64,000 bases of DNA from Pseudomonadota bacterium (GTDB lineage: Bacteria; Pseudomonadota; Gammaproteobacteria; Acidiferrobacterales; UBA6901): the NCBI GenBank assembly GCA_021819085.1, contig JAKASJ010000001.1, positions 287,575 to 351,574 of the forward strand. Reading direction: 5' to 3'. This document shows, piece after piece, positions 10,220-19,491 of this stretch (positions are counted from its first letter, which is position 1; each line of letters opens with the position of its first letter). The notes under the pieces are model-generated. The model was not told the DNA's origin, did not search any database, and saw only the letters and a program-made list of their open reading frames with translations. The translations under genes were made by a program, and so were the position numbers.

Positions 10220-12136
10220 ATGCCCTTTGCCGTACGTCGCATACGATTGCTGCTGATCAATCCCAGGTTTCCGGAGAGCTTCTGGAGCTTTCGCTGGGCA
10301 CTGGAAAACATCCTCCCCGGCAAGCGTGCGCTCAACCCGCCGCTCGGACTGGCCACGCTGGCAGCACTTTGCCCGCCTGCCTGGCAGGTGGAGATCATCG
10401 ATGAGAACATCGAGCCGGTTCCGTTGCATCCGCAGGCCGATATCGTCGGCATCTGCGGCATGGCTGTGCAGTTCCCGCGCCAACAGGAGCTGATCGAATA
10501 CTACCGCGACCTCGGTTACTACGTGGTAGCCGGGGGCAGTTTTGCCTCATTGTGCCCGGAGCGATTCGAGGGCCTGGCCGACACCGTGGTGGCCGGGGAG
10601 GCCGAATATATCTGGCCTGCATTCTGCCGGGATTTCGAACAGAACACGTCCCGGGCCCGCTATCAGGAAAGCGGCGCGGTCAGGCTCGAAGACTCACCGA
10701 CACCACGCTTCGATCTGCTGAAACTTGATCGCTACGTCACCGCGAGCATGCAGTTCTCGCGCGGCTGCCCTTACCGCTGCGAATTCTGCGACATCATCGT
10801 CATGTTCGGGCGCCGGCCGCGCACCAAGACTCCGCAGCAGATCGGCCGCGAGCTCGACGTGCTGCGCGCCGGCAACGTCCATAACGTATTCTTCGTGGAC
10901 GATAACCTGATCGGAAACAAGAAGCTTGCCAAGGCGCTGCTTCGCTATCTTGTCGATTACCAGGAGCGCTACCATTATGACTTCCAGTTCGGCACCGAAA
11001 CCTCTATCAACCTGGCAGATGATGCCGAGTTGTTGCAGCTGTTCCGGGCCGCGCACTTCGCCTGGGTATTCATCGGCATCGAATCCCCGGATGAAGACAG
11101 CCTGAAGGAATCTCTCAAGACCCAGAATACCGGCCGCGATCTGTTGACTGCCGTACGCACCCTCTATGCACACGGCATCGACGTGCTGGCGGGGTTTATC
11201 ATCGGTTTCGATAACGATACGCTCGATACGTTCGACAAGCAGTACCGCTTCATCAGCGATTCCGGCATCCAGGTTTCCATGATCGGTCTGCTCACCGCAC
11301 TGCCACGCACGCCGCTTTACGAACGCCTCGAGCGCGCGGGGCGGCTGATCATGGGGGCCGAACACGGCGACAACACCCGATCCGGCACCAATATCATCCC
11401 GAAGCGCATGAGCTACGCGGCCATGGTGCAGGATTACCAGACCCTCTACCGGCGTCTGTTCAGCGACCGCGGCATCGCCCGGCGCATCCTGACAAAAATC
11501 CGCTATCTGCGCAATCCGCTCTATGAAGGGAAGTATCCGCTGCCTGAGCGCCTGGGGATCGTGCGCCGCATGTTCACGCACGCTCTGCGCTCGGGCGGGC
11601 CGCTGCGGATCCTCCACGTCCTGCGCACGCTGATGTTTTCGCCGCCGCGGGCCTGGCCGCAGGTGCTCGCTGACTGGATCGCGGGACTATCCATGTACGA
11701 CTATATCAGGCGTAACTTCCTGGCCGACCGCAGCCTGAGCCAGGGTCTCGCCCAGCGCACCAGTGTGATGCTGCATAAACTGTGTGCAGCTGACATCCAT
11801 CGCGGTGTGATCGAAATCGGCAGTTGCGTCAGTGACGGCGAAGACCATCTGCAGATCAAGCTGCACGGCCAGGTCGGCCGCCTGTTCTTCGCGCGCGCCG
11901 CGCGCCACCTGGAGAGGATGTTGCACCGCTCGGCAGCCACCGTGACCCTGCATATCGAAGCGCTACGCGAAGATCAGCAGCGGCAACTCGCCCGTCTGCT
12001 CAGACGCCTTGCCCCGTATGGGGATCGCGTCTCGGTCTGGATCGATGAGCGCATACGGCCGCTTGTGTCGATCGACCCCTCGGCATTTCATCTGGTGCTG
12101 ACGCCGGTGCGTCCTGCCGGGATCCGGTCGGCTTAG
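10220..12136 (+). CDS. Radical SAM protein with B12-binding-type N-domain (HpnP-like)
   Basis: A 638-residue protein. Residues about 1-150 form a cobalamin-binding-type Rossmann domain (LLLINPRFPESFWSF, then VAGGSFASL and VAGEAEYIW). The radical SAM core follows, with cluster ligands Cys-183, Cys-187 and Cys-190 in RGCPYRCEFCD, then DIIVMFGRRPRTKT. That stretch and the DUF4070-like part to about residue 480 resemble HpnP, the hopanoid C-2 methylase, and its relatives. The last ~150 residues (IEIGSCVSDGEDHLQIKLHG onward) are an extra domain, perhaps STAS-like. No hopanoid genes lie nearby, so the substrate is open. Family assignment is firm; calling it HpnP would be speculative. Confidence 0.85.
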   Translation: MPFAVRRIRLLLINPRFPESFWSFRWALENILPGKRALNPPLGLATLAALCPPAWQVEIIDENIEPVPLHPQADIVGICGMAVQFPRQQELIEYYRDLGYYVVAGGSFASLCPERFEGLADTVVAGEAEYIWPAFCRDFEQNTSRARYQESGAVRLEDSPTPRFDLLKLDRYVTASMQFSRGCPYRCEFCDIIVMFGRRPRTKTPQQIGRELDVLRAGNVHNVFFVDDNLIGNKKLAKALLRYLVDYQERYHYDFQFGTETSINLADDAELLQLFRAAHFAWVFIGIESPDEDSLKESLKTQNTGRDLLTAVRTLYAHGIDVLAGFIIGFDNDTLDTFDKQYRFISDSGIQVSMIGLLTALPRTPLYERLERAGRLIMGAEHGDNTRSGTNIIPKRMSYAAMVQDYQTLYRRLFSDRGIARRILTKIRYLRNPLYEGKYPLPERLGIVRRMFTHALRSGGPLRILHVLRTLMFSPPRAWPQVLADWIAGLSMYDYIRRNFLADRSLSQGLAQRTSVMLHKLCAADIHRGVIEIGSCVSDGEDHLQIKLHGQVGRLFFARAARHLERMLHRSAATVTLHIEALREDQQRQLARLLRRLAPYGDRVSVWIDERIRPLVSIDPSAFHLVLTPVRPAGIRSA

Positions 12137-12181
12137 GTTCGGGGGGCATTACGCTGGCGTGGGTGCCTGGCTTCCGTCAGT

Positions 12182-13609
12182 TCACTTTGGAGGGGCGACT
12201 GACCCGGAGTAGAATACGGTGCACTGTCCTCCAGGAAACAGCTCTCTCCCCTTCTTCAGCAACTTGAGCACCGGCCCTGTAAGGGTTTTGAATATACTCG
12301 GCTTTTCCACTACCGGTTTCCCGAAGCTGCCAGTTATTTTCTGCTGCACCCTGGCGCAGCCCTTGTCATCGATCAGTGCCACGGTGACATCTTTGAACCG
12401 ACCGCTGACAAAATCGAGTCCTCCGTGGAGGGCGATCCGATTGCGTTTCGTCGCCATGGCTACGTCCTGCGCCTGCGCCACGCCATGCTTGACGTTCCAC
12501 TCGGAAACAAGCTTGATGATCTTGCTGCTACCTCCAGATCCTCGCAAGAGATTTGCAAAGTTGTATCCCTTAGTGATCGCCAGACCAAAAGGCCCGGCAA
12601 AGAAAAAAGCGCCCACATCCACGAGATTGAAGTTCTGACTGGAACTAAACCGGGCAAACTCCCGATCGAGATCGCTACCGTTGAGCGTGAGGTTCTCGCC
12701 CGTAAGCAAGAGTTTTCCCGTCATGCTCTGTATCATTTCATGCACGGTTTTCCCCTGCATTGACAAATTTGCAGAGAAATCCATCGTCCCTGCCGCGACC
12801 TTCTGCGGCGTTATGGTCTTGAAGAACTCCCCGATGTGGAACTGGGGAAGAAAGCAACGAACGTAGTACACGGGGATAGCGCCCGCGAAGTTCGCATGAA
12901 TGCTGCCCGATCCTTGAGTGCCGAAGACGCGCATCGTGACCGGTTTGAGATCAATGATCCCGTTCCTCCCGTCGGCTGCAAACTTTACATCGGACATTGT
13001 AAAGTCATTTCTCCTGATCGCCCGGCAGGCCACCTCTGCCGTGAACGACAGGTTCCTTCTGAGATCCGCACTTTTCCCGCCTGCAGGGCCCATACGATGC
13101 GCGCTCAGGCTGCAGCCGGTGGCCACGAATCTCGTTCCGGATTTTTTGTCGGTGTAGTTAAGAGTTCCACCCGACAGCGACAAGTCCGTCAAATCCGGGA
13201 ACGGCAACGTTCCTCGGGCCGCTGGTGGTTTTTCGAAGTTGAAACTGCCATTGCGTTCCTGCACGACCGAGATTATGGGTTGCTTGAGCGCAATCTTTCC
13301 GATCCGGACTTCCTTCCGGAGCAGGGGGAGGAAATCGATCCCAAGTGTGGCGTCCCGTGCGGAGACAACATCCTCCCCCCGGTTCAGAATATGTACGTCC
13401 TTAAGCGTGACGTGCAAGTTTGGCAAGAACCCGATTCCCAGCCGACCGCCTACTTTGACGTCCATTCCCAGTGCACCCGATGCGGCAGCTTCCAGCCGGG
13501 GTTTGTGGATGTTGATGTCCACAAAAAGAAACAGGACTGCGTAGACCAAGACGAGGAAACCAACGAATCCGCTGACTGTGAAGACGATGATTTTAAGGGA
13601 TCTTGGCAT
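12182..13609 (-). CDS. AsmA-family protein
   Basis: A 475-residue protein with an N-terminal membrane anchor (FTVSGFVGFLVLVYAVLFLF), then a periplasmic beta-rich domain. The early segment GMDVKVGGRLGIGFLPNLHVTLKDV is the usual AsmA signature, and the C-terminal part (MDFSANLSMQGKTVHEMIQSMTG) matches the AsmA C-domain. AsmA-like proteins are chorein-type bridges implicated in phospholipid transport between membranes. The gene converges on the radical SAM gene with a 45-base gap. The ribosome site is weak (AAAGG about 15 bases before ATG). Confidence 0.87.
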   Translation of the reverse strand: MPRSLKIIVFTVSGFVGFLVLVYAVLFLFVDINIHKPRLEAAASGALGMDVKVGGRLGIGFLPNLHVTLKDVHILNRGEDVVSARDATLGIDFLPLLRKEVRIGKIALKQPIISVVQERNGSFNFEKPPAARGTLPFPDLTDLSLSGGTLNYTDKKSGTRFVATGCSLSAHRMGPAGGKSADLRRNLSFTAEVACRAIRRNDFTMSDVKFAADGRNGIIDLKPVTMRVFGTQGSGSIHANFAGAIPVYYVRCFLPQFHIGEFFKTITPQKVAAGTMDFSANLSMQGKTVHEMIQSMTGKLLLTGENLTLNGSDLDREFARFSSSQNFNLVDVGAFFFAGPFGLAITKGYNFANLLRGSGGSSKIIKLVSEWNVKHGVAQAQDVAMATKRNRIALHGGLDFVSGRFKDVTVALIDDKGCARVQQKITGSFGKPVVEKPSIFKTLTGPVLKLLKKGRELFPGGQCTVFYSGSVAPPK

Positions 13610-14596
13610 AGGACTGATCCATCCTTTCGGTCATTTTACCGCCCAGCTAAAGCGGCACAACCGCCGATAGCCCCGGGAGGACCGCTCCGGATCTCTTCTA
13701 ACTCGGCTGTAAGTTGTGTGGCTCCATTGATCTTGCCGGTATAGGGTCAGATCACACATGAAAAACTTGAAGCAGTTGCAGCCGGTCTGCGGAGCGAGTG
13801 AAGTTTATGCGCGTATGAGAACATCTATATAGTTACGACAGAGTGAAAAATGGGAGGATTCGCGCGTGCTGGATCCATCCGGGCTGGCAGTGGACGGGTA
13901 CTGCCGGCATCACGGCATGGCCGTTTCGATCCTGTATCCCTGGCGGGCCGCGACCAAAAATGGGGCGGCCGTGGCGCTCAAGGGTGAAGGCACCCAGCCG
14001 GGACCGGGCGGTCGTGCGTCGTGGTCGCGGAGATTAACGCCGGAAATCTGACGCGGAAAAAGACTCGAGGCCAGGGGAGTTGCCCCAATGATCTGCGCAA
14101 ACGGCGAACGAGAGTGATCATGCACAGTGAGAAATCCGACAAACAGGACATCGGCTAATAAGTCTCATCACAGGTGCGACAAGTTTTCTGGAGCACTGCC
14201 GGTTAGCGCTCGGCGCCTCACCGGGTATCTGCGCAGGGTTTCCGGACTTTCCATCCGGGTGACCGGACGAATAGCACCATGGACAGCCATGCACACCGCC
14301 GACACGCATGCGATCGAGTGCACGTTTTGCGCAGCCGTCCAGGCAACGTTGCACTCGGGTAGCACCTGAATACAGGAAGCTCGCGCCGGAATCTCCAGCG
14401 CAGCCGCTCGCGTCGCCCGGTAACCCGCGCAGCCTCTTCGGCGACAAGTACGTCACCACGGTATATTCCGGGCTGCGTGACCGGAAAACGGAAGTCGTGG
14501 CGATCAAACCATCGTTAAGCGGCCAGGGGCAGAGCACCCGGGTCACGGGCGGCCACGGGCATGACCGCTCTGCGCGACCTAATCCGGCGCACGCCG
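13610..14596. other. Gene-poor stretch, about 1 kb
   Basis: No convincing gene, RNA or repeat was found here except the weak candidate at 13866-14051. The region holds the upstream side of the asmA-like gene and the downstream side of the UspA gene. Confidence 0.4.
13866..14051 (+). CDS. Possible small hypothetical protein
   Basis: A 61-residue frame with a GTG start, preceded by GGGAGG with about 9 bases of spacing. The protein begins LDPSGLAVDGYCRHHG and has no recognisable domain, signal or membrane segment. The ribosome site is the only positive evidence, and a chance frame in GC-rich DNA is the simpler explanation. Confidence 0.2.
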   Translation: MLDPSGLAVDGYCRHHGMAVSILYPWRAATKNGAAVALKGEGTQPGPGGRASWSRRLTPEI

Positions 14597-15094
14597 TCAG
14601 CCTTTCTTCTCGCGAGCCTTGCCTTCCGCAGACGTCGTCGCAGACGATCCCCCGGTCTGTTCACGCATGAGCAGGACAGGCACCGGCGACAGACGCACCA
14701 CCCCTTCGGATACGCTGCCAACCAGCAGATGTTCCAGCCCGCCGCGACCGTGGGTCCCAAGCACCAGCAGGTCGGCGGGCCAGGTTGCCGCCTCTTGTAC
14801 GATAACATTGGGCAGGCGCTTTCCTACGGTTTCCTGCAATACGGTCTCGGCCCGAACCCCGGCCCGGCCAGCCGTCGCAACGGCCTCATCCAGTATTGCC
14901 TGGCCGGATTTGCGCAAAGTCTCGAAAACCGAGTCGAGAATCATGCCACCGGCACTCCAGTAGATCACGTCTTCGTCGACAACGTGGATGAACCGCAGCC
15001 GGGCGTTCTGCTCCTTGGCAAACCTAATCGCCTCTTCCGTCGCGAAACGCGCGGTGTCGCTGCCGTCAATCGCCACCAGAATATGCTGGTACAT
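14597..15094 (-). CDS. Universal stress protein, UspA family
   Basis: A 165-residue single Usp domain. It starts MYQHILVAIDGSD and carries the ATP-binding pattern G-2x-G-9x-G-S (Gly-113, Gly-116, Gly-126, Ser-127), so it belongs to the nucleotide-binding class. The C-terminal ~20 residues are a low-complexity Ser/Thr/Lys tail that most family members lack. AGGAG lies 5 bases before ATG. It follows argG on the same strand with a 265-base gap and so may have its own promoter. Confidence 0.92.
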   Translation of the reverse strand: MYQHILVAIDGSDTARFATEEAIRFAKEQNARLRFIHVVDEDVIYWSAGGMILDSVFETLRKSGQAILDEAVATAGRAGVRAETVLQETVGKRLPNVIVQEAATWPADLLVLGTHGRGGLEHLLVGSVSEGVVRLSPVPVLLMREQTGGSSATTSAEGKAREKKG

Positions 15095-15359
15095 CGCGTC
15101 TCCTGTCCCCGCCGCCCGTGATCGGCCCGCCCATGGACGGAAGCCGTGGATGCCAGTGCGGCGACGCCCGCGGCACGGACATCGCCGGGGCCTTTTCTGT
15201 ACCCTGAACGATTATCAGTAGCGAGCAGCTGGCGGTCAATGCTGGCGCGCAGGAAATCCCAGGCGCAGCGTCGCGCCCATCCCGGCGCACCGCACCGCCT
15301 TCTGGGCGCGCCGGTCGCCGGAACCCTATTATCCCAACGCCCGGAACGGCGGCGAGAAT

Positions 15360-16577
15360 CTAGCGGCGTCTGCGCCGCCTGGCCGCGATGCGCATACGCA
15401 GCGCATTGAGCTTGATAAAGCCCTCGGCATCTTTCTGATTGTAAGCGCCCCTGTCTTCTTCGAAGGTGGCAATGCGCGGATCGAACAGGCTGTCGCTGTC
15501 GGACTTGCGGCCAACGACGCTGACGCTGCCTTTGTAGAGCCTGAGGCGAACCACGCCGTTCACGGTTTTCTGCGACGCGTCGATCATTTCCTGCATCATC
15601 CGGCGTTCCGGGCTCCACCAGTAACCGTTGTAGATGAGACTCGCATAGCGCGGCATGAGCTCATCCTTGAGATGGGCAACCTCGCGGTCCATCGTGATGG
15701 ACTCGATCGCGCGATGGGCCTTGAGCATGATCGTGCCGCCCGGCGTCTCGTACGCACCGCGCGACTTCATACCGACGTAACGGTTCTCGACGATATCTGC
15801 GCGGCCGATACCGTTTGCGCCACCCACCCTGTTGAGATTCTTGAGCACCGCGGCCGCACTCATGGGCCGGCCGTTGACGGCCACGACATCGCCCTTGCGG
15901 TAGGTCAGCTCGATATAACTGGCCCTGTTCGGCGCCTTCTCCGGCGCAACCGTCCAGCGCCACATGGAAGGTTCCGGCTCCCGCCAGGGATCCTCGAGGA
16001 TGCCGCCCTCATAGGATATATGCAGCAGGTTAGCATCCATCGAATACGGGGACTTCTTGCCGCGCTTCATCTCGACCGGGATGCCATGCTTTTCGGCATA
16101 GGCCAGGAGCTTGTCGCGGGAAGTGAGATCCCACTCCCGCCACGGAGCGATGATCTTGACGTCGGGCTTGAGCGCGTATGCGCCCAGCTCGAAGCGCACC
16201 TGGTCATTGCCCTTGCCGGTGGCCCCGTGCGCCACTGCATCGGCACCGGTTTCGTTGGCGATTTCCACCAGCCGCTTGGCGATGAGGGGCCGTGCGATGG
16301 ATGTCCCAAGCAGGTACTCGCCCTCATAGAGTGCGTTCGCGCGGAACATGGGAAAGACAAAATCGCGCACGAACTCTTCTTTCAGGTCGTCGATATATAT
16401 CTGCTTAACTCCGAACTTGCGCGCCTTGGCGCGTGCCGGCGCGAGCTCCTCGCCCTGCCCGATGTCGGCCGTGAAGGTCACTACCTCGCACCGGTAGGTC
16501 TCCTGCAGCCATTTCAGGATGACGGATGTGTCCAACCCGCCGGAGTACGCCAGAACGACTTTCTTTATCTTCTTCAT
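15360..16577 (-). CDS. argG: Argininosuccinate synthase
   Basis: A 405-residue enzyme that joins citrulline and aspartate with ATP, the seventh step of arginine synthesis. The PP-loop nucleotide motif AYSGGLDTS lies near residues 10-18, and [15 protein letters not shown] and [17 protein letters not shown] are typical of the family. The ATG at 16577 is chosen over one 39 bases upstream, because CGGAG lies 5 bases before it and homologues begin [14 protein letters not shown]. The protein ends in six consecutive arginines, encoded at 15363-15380 with AGG and AGA among the codons. The gene follows the E2-E3 fusion by 69 bases on the same strand and could be read from the pdh promoter. Confidence 0.96.
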   Translation of the reverse strand: MKKIKKVVLAYSGGLDTSVILKWLQETYRCEVVTFTADIGQGEELAPARAKARKFGVKQIYIDDLKEEFVRDFVFPMFRANALYEGEYLLGTSIARPLIAKRLVEIANETGADAVAHGATGKGNDQVRFELGAYALKPDVKIIAPWREWDLTSRDKLLAYAEKHGIPVEMKRGKKSPYSMDANLLHISYEGGILEDPWREPEPSMWRWTVAPEKAPNRASYIELTYRKGDVVAVNGRPMSAAAVLKNLNRVGGANGIGRADIVENRYVGMKSRGAYETPGGTIMLKAHRAIESITMDREVAHLKDELMPRYASLIYNGYWWSPERRMMQEMIDASQKTVNGVVRLRLYKGSVSVVGRKSDSDSLFDPRIATFEEDRGAYNQKDAEGFIKLNALRMRIAARRRRRR

Positions 16578-16646
16578 AGACTCCGTATCACATTGCACGC
16601 GGGCGACACCTGCCAATCCGCAACGGCGTCGGGCTTGCGCGGTCTG

Positions 16647-19352
16647 CTATTTGCCGGCGGCCACCTTTTGCGTCCGGCGCAGGCGCGACAGCAGGCGCCG
16701 CGCCATCTCGCCGAACAGCTCAGTCTGGGTGGGGTGCGGATGAATGGCCTGCGCAACCTGCTCCAGGGTCATGTCGCCTGCGACCATCATCACCGCCTCG
16801 CCGATCAGGGTATCTGCGTGATCTGCAAGGAAATGGACGCCGATGATGCGCCGCGTTGCCCGGTCCGCCACGATCTTGATAAGCCCGTCGGTTTCAGCCG
16901 TTATCATGGCCTTGGCGTCTATGTTCAGCGGAATCTTCGCTTCCACCGCCTCAATGCCCTTGCTCTTGGCCTGCTCCACGGACAGCCCTACAAAGGCCGC
17001 TTGCGGCCGGGTGAAGATCACGCCGCAGTCCTTGTCCTGGTTGTACTCCATGGGCTCGCCGAGAATCGTGGCCGCCGCGACCCGTCCCTGTTGACCGGCA
17101 GTATGCGCCAGCATGAGTCCGCCGTTGACGTCACCCACCGCGAAGATGTTCGCAACGTTTGTGCGGCAGTTGCGATCGACCGTGATCACGCCGTGCGCAT
17201 CGGCCTTCACGCCGGCCTTGTCTAGCTGCAGCGGGCCGGTCACGGGACGCTTGCCCGTAGCCATCAGAACATAATCGCACTTGAAACTCGTGGTCTTTCC
17301 CGATGCATCGACATAGGCGAGCGACATCTGCCCCGGCTTGCCGGAAATCCGGCTTACCTTGGCAGAGGTGATCAGCGTGAGGTTCTTCTGTTTCTTGAGG
17401 AGTTCCACCAGCCCCTTGGCAATCTCGCCCTCGACCTCGGGGAGCGGACGTTCCTGCGCCTCGACGATCATGACCTTGGTGCCAAAATCGGCGAAGATCT
17501 GCGCCATTTCCAGGCCGATGGCCCCGGCCCCCACGATGCCGAGCCGCTTCGGCGCGGCTTTCAGACTCCAAACCGTATCCGAGGTAAGCACGCCCTTGAT
17601 ATCCGCGCCCGGAATCGGCGGGACAAACGGCGGCGCACCTGCGGCGATGACACAGGCGCCGAAGGTAATGCGTTCGGTCTTCTTGCCGTCACCGCGCCGG
17701 GGGCGGGCGAACGGGTCTTTGCCGTTTCCCGTGGGATCGACGATAACGCTGTTGGCGGAATCGAAACAGGCGAAACCCTGTTTCAGATCGATCTTGACAC
17801 CCTTGTCGGTCTTGAGCGCCATGTCGCCGCGAGTACTGAGCACTTCCTTGCGCATCTTTTCCAGGCCGGCCCAGCTGAGCCGGGCACCCGTGCTGTTAAC
17901 CACACCCAGATGCGCATCGTGAGAACGGTCACGTATGCGGTCGGCTGCGGCGCGCCACGCTTTCGACGGAATGCAACCGCGCCACAGGCATTCGCCTCCA
18001 GGCAGCGGCGCATCATTGATCATGACCACCTTCTTGCCGTGGTCGGCAAGGTCGCGTGCGCAATCCTCGCCACCAGGCCCGCCGCCGATCACCACCACAT
18101 CGTAGTCCCATTTGCCGGGCGTGATCACCTCACTTCCGGTCGCGGCCACCAGGCTCATGCCGCTCAGCCAGGATGCCGGATTTTCGACGAGGCCCTTGAA
18201 TGCATTCAAAAACTTGGCGGCATCGGCACCGTTAATGATGCGATGATCGGCGGTAATGGTTACCGGGACTCCCTGCGGCCCCTTGGTGGCAATCGCAAAA
18301 ATCGCCGAGGTGCCCGGAGAAGGAATGGCGTCGAACTGGCTCACCCCGAGCATGCCCATGTTGGAAATGGTGAATGTCGGGTTCGAATATTCCTGAGGTT
18401 TCAGACGCTTCACACGCGCGCGCGCCACCAGATCCTTCCACTGATCGTTCATGGTCCGCAGACCGGTATTGAGCACGTCGCGCAGCACCGGCACCACCAG
18501 TCCCATGCCTTCGGTCTCGACCGCCAGGCCGATGTCAACCTGATCGCGTTCGACGATTCGATCCTCGTGCTGGTAGACCGCATTGACCCGCGGAAACTTC
18601 TGGATCGCGAGCGCTGCGGCCTTGGCAAACATCACGGTAAGTGAGTAACCCGCCTGCTTCGCCGCCGCCATCAGGCGCTCGGGCTGTATATTGACGCTCG
18701 CGCGGAACAGCGGCATGGACAAGGCGTATTCCATATTGTGGCTTACCGCCTTCTCCATCGCGTCCATCGGCCGGCCCGTTCCCGGCACCTGATAGATGCG
18801 CCGCGCCAGGGCACGCGGAATCTCTCCCTTGGTCACATCTGCGGCCAGAACGATCCCGGACGGGCCTGTTCCGACAATGCTGTTGATTTCGATACCGTGC
18901 GCGCCGGCAAGCTGGCGCGCGTACGGGGTGGCGTGGCCCGTGTGGGGTCGTGGTGCCGGCGTGGCACCATGAGGCATGGCAGGAATATGGGTTTTTGCCT
19001 TTTGCGTTCCGTACGGCTCGAAACGCATCCCGGAAGGCTCCTCGGTCTCGACTGCGACCTCCCTGGCAACGGGCTTTACCGCTGCCTCGCCACCCCTGAC
19101 GTCTCCCTTGTCCGTGACCAGGTAGGCAATGACCTCGCCGACCGGCACGACCGCGTCGACCGGCGCCAGCGGGCCGGACAAATAGCCCTCACGGAAGATC
19201 TCGACATCCATGATGGCCTTGTCGGTCTCCACCGTCGCCACTACCGTGCCGCGGCCGATATGATCGCCGATGTTCTTTTCCCACGACACCACCGTCCCTT
19301 CGGTCATCGTATCGGACAGCTTGGGCATTTTTATCGCGTAGGGTTCAGCCAT
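16647..19352 (-). CDS. Fused dihydrolipoamide acetyltransferase (E2) and dihydrolipoamide dehydrogenase (E3)
   Basis: A 901-residue fusion of two normally separate pyruvate dehydrogenase subunits. Residues 1-80 are a lipoyl domain with Lys-45 in ETDKA. An E3-binding domain lies around 140-175 (TPYARQLAGAHGIEIN), and the acyltransferase core runs to about 405. E3 begins near Asp-416 with the FAD motif GGGPGG (423-428), has the redox pair Cys-455/Cys-460 in CLWRGC, and ends with HPHPTQTE for the catalytic His-Glu pair. In the acyltransferase motif HxxxDG the sequence is HRIING (His-370, Asn-374), so the usual Asp is Asn. Plastid-type E2 proteins also vary at this position. The ribosome site is weak. 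The gene follows pdhB by 139 bases. Confidence 0.94.
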   Translation of the reverse strand: MAEPYAIKMPKLSDTMTEGTVVSWEKNIGDHIGRGTVVATVETDKAIMDVEIFREGYLSGPLAPVDAVVPVGEVIAYLVTDKGDVRGGEAAVKPVAREVAVETEEPSGMRFEPYGTQKAKTHIPAMPHGATPAPRPHTGHATPYARQLAGAHGIEINSIVGTGPSGIVLAADVTKGEIPRALARRIYQVPGTGRPMDAMEKAVSHNMEYALSMPLFRASVNIQPERLMAAAKQAGYSLTVMFAKAAALAIQKFPRVNAVYQHEDRIVERDQVDIGLAVETEGMGLVVPVLRDVLNTGLRTMNDQWKDLVARARVKRLKPQEYSNPTFTISNMGMLGVSQFDAIPSPGTSAIFAIATKGPQGVPVTITADHRIINGADAAKFLNAFKGLVENPASWLSGMSLVAATGSEVITPGKWDYDVVVIGGGPGGEDCARDLADHGKKVVMINDAPLPGGECLWRGCIPSKAWRAAADRIRDRSHDAHLGVVNSTGARLSWAGLEKMRKEVLSTRGDMALKTDKGVKIDLKQGFACFDSANSVIVDPTGNGKDPFARPRRGDGKKTERITFGACVIAAGAPPFVPPIPGADIKGVLTSDTVWSLKAAPKRLGIVGAGAIGLEMAQIFADFGTKVMIVEAQERPLPEVEGEIAKGLVELLKKQKNLTLITSAKVSRISGKPGQMSLAYVDASGKTTSFKCDYVLMATGKRPVTGPLQLDKAGVKADAHGVITVDRNCRTNVANIFAVGDVNGGLMLAHTAGQQGRVAAATILGEPMEYNQDKDCGVIFTRPQAAFVGLSVEQAKSKGIEAVEAKIPLNIDAKAMITAETDGLIKIVADRATRRIIGVHFLADHADTLIGEAVMMVAGDMTLEQVAQAIHPHPTQTELFGEMARRLLSRLRRTQKVAAGK

Positions 19353-19491
19353 GCTCTGTTCTTCTGTTCTTGGTGATCATGAGTTGCAGTTTTTGAAATC
19401 CGGTCATCTGCGGCGCTGACTGCCGCCGCCTGGCGCCATAGCCACCCGCCCTGATCTGGACCGGCGACAAATTAGGTCATCCAGCGCGCTG

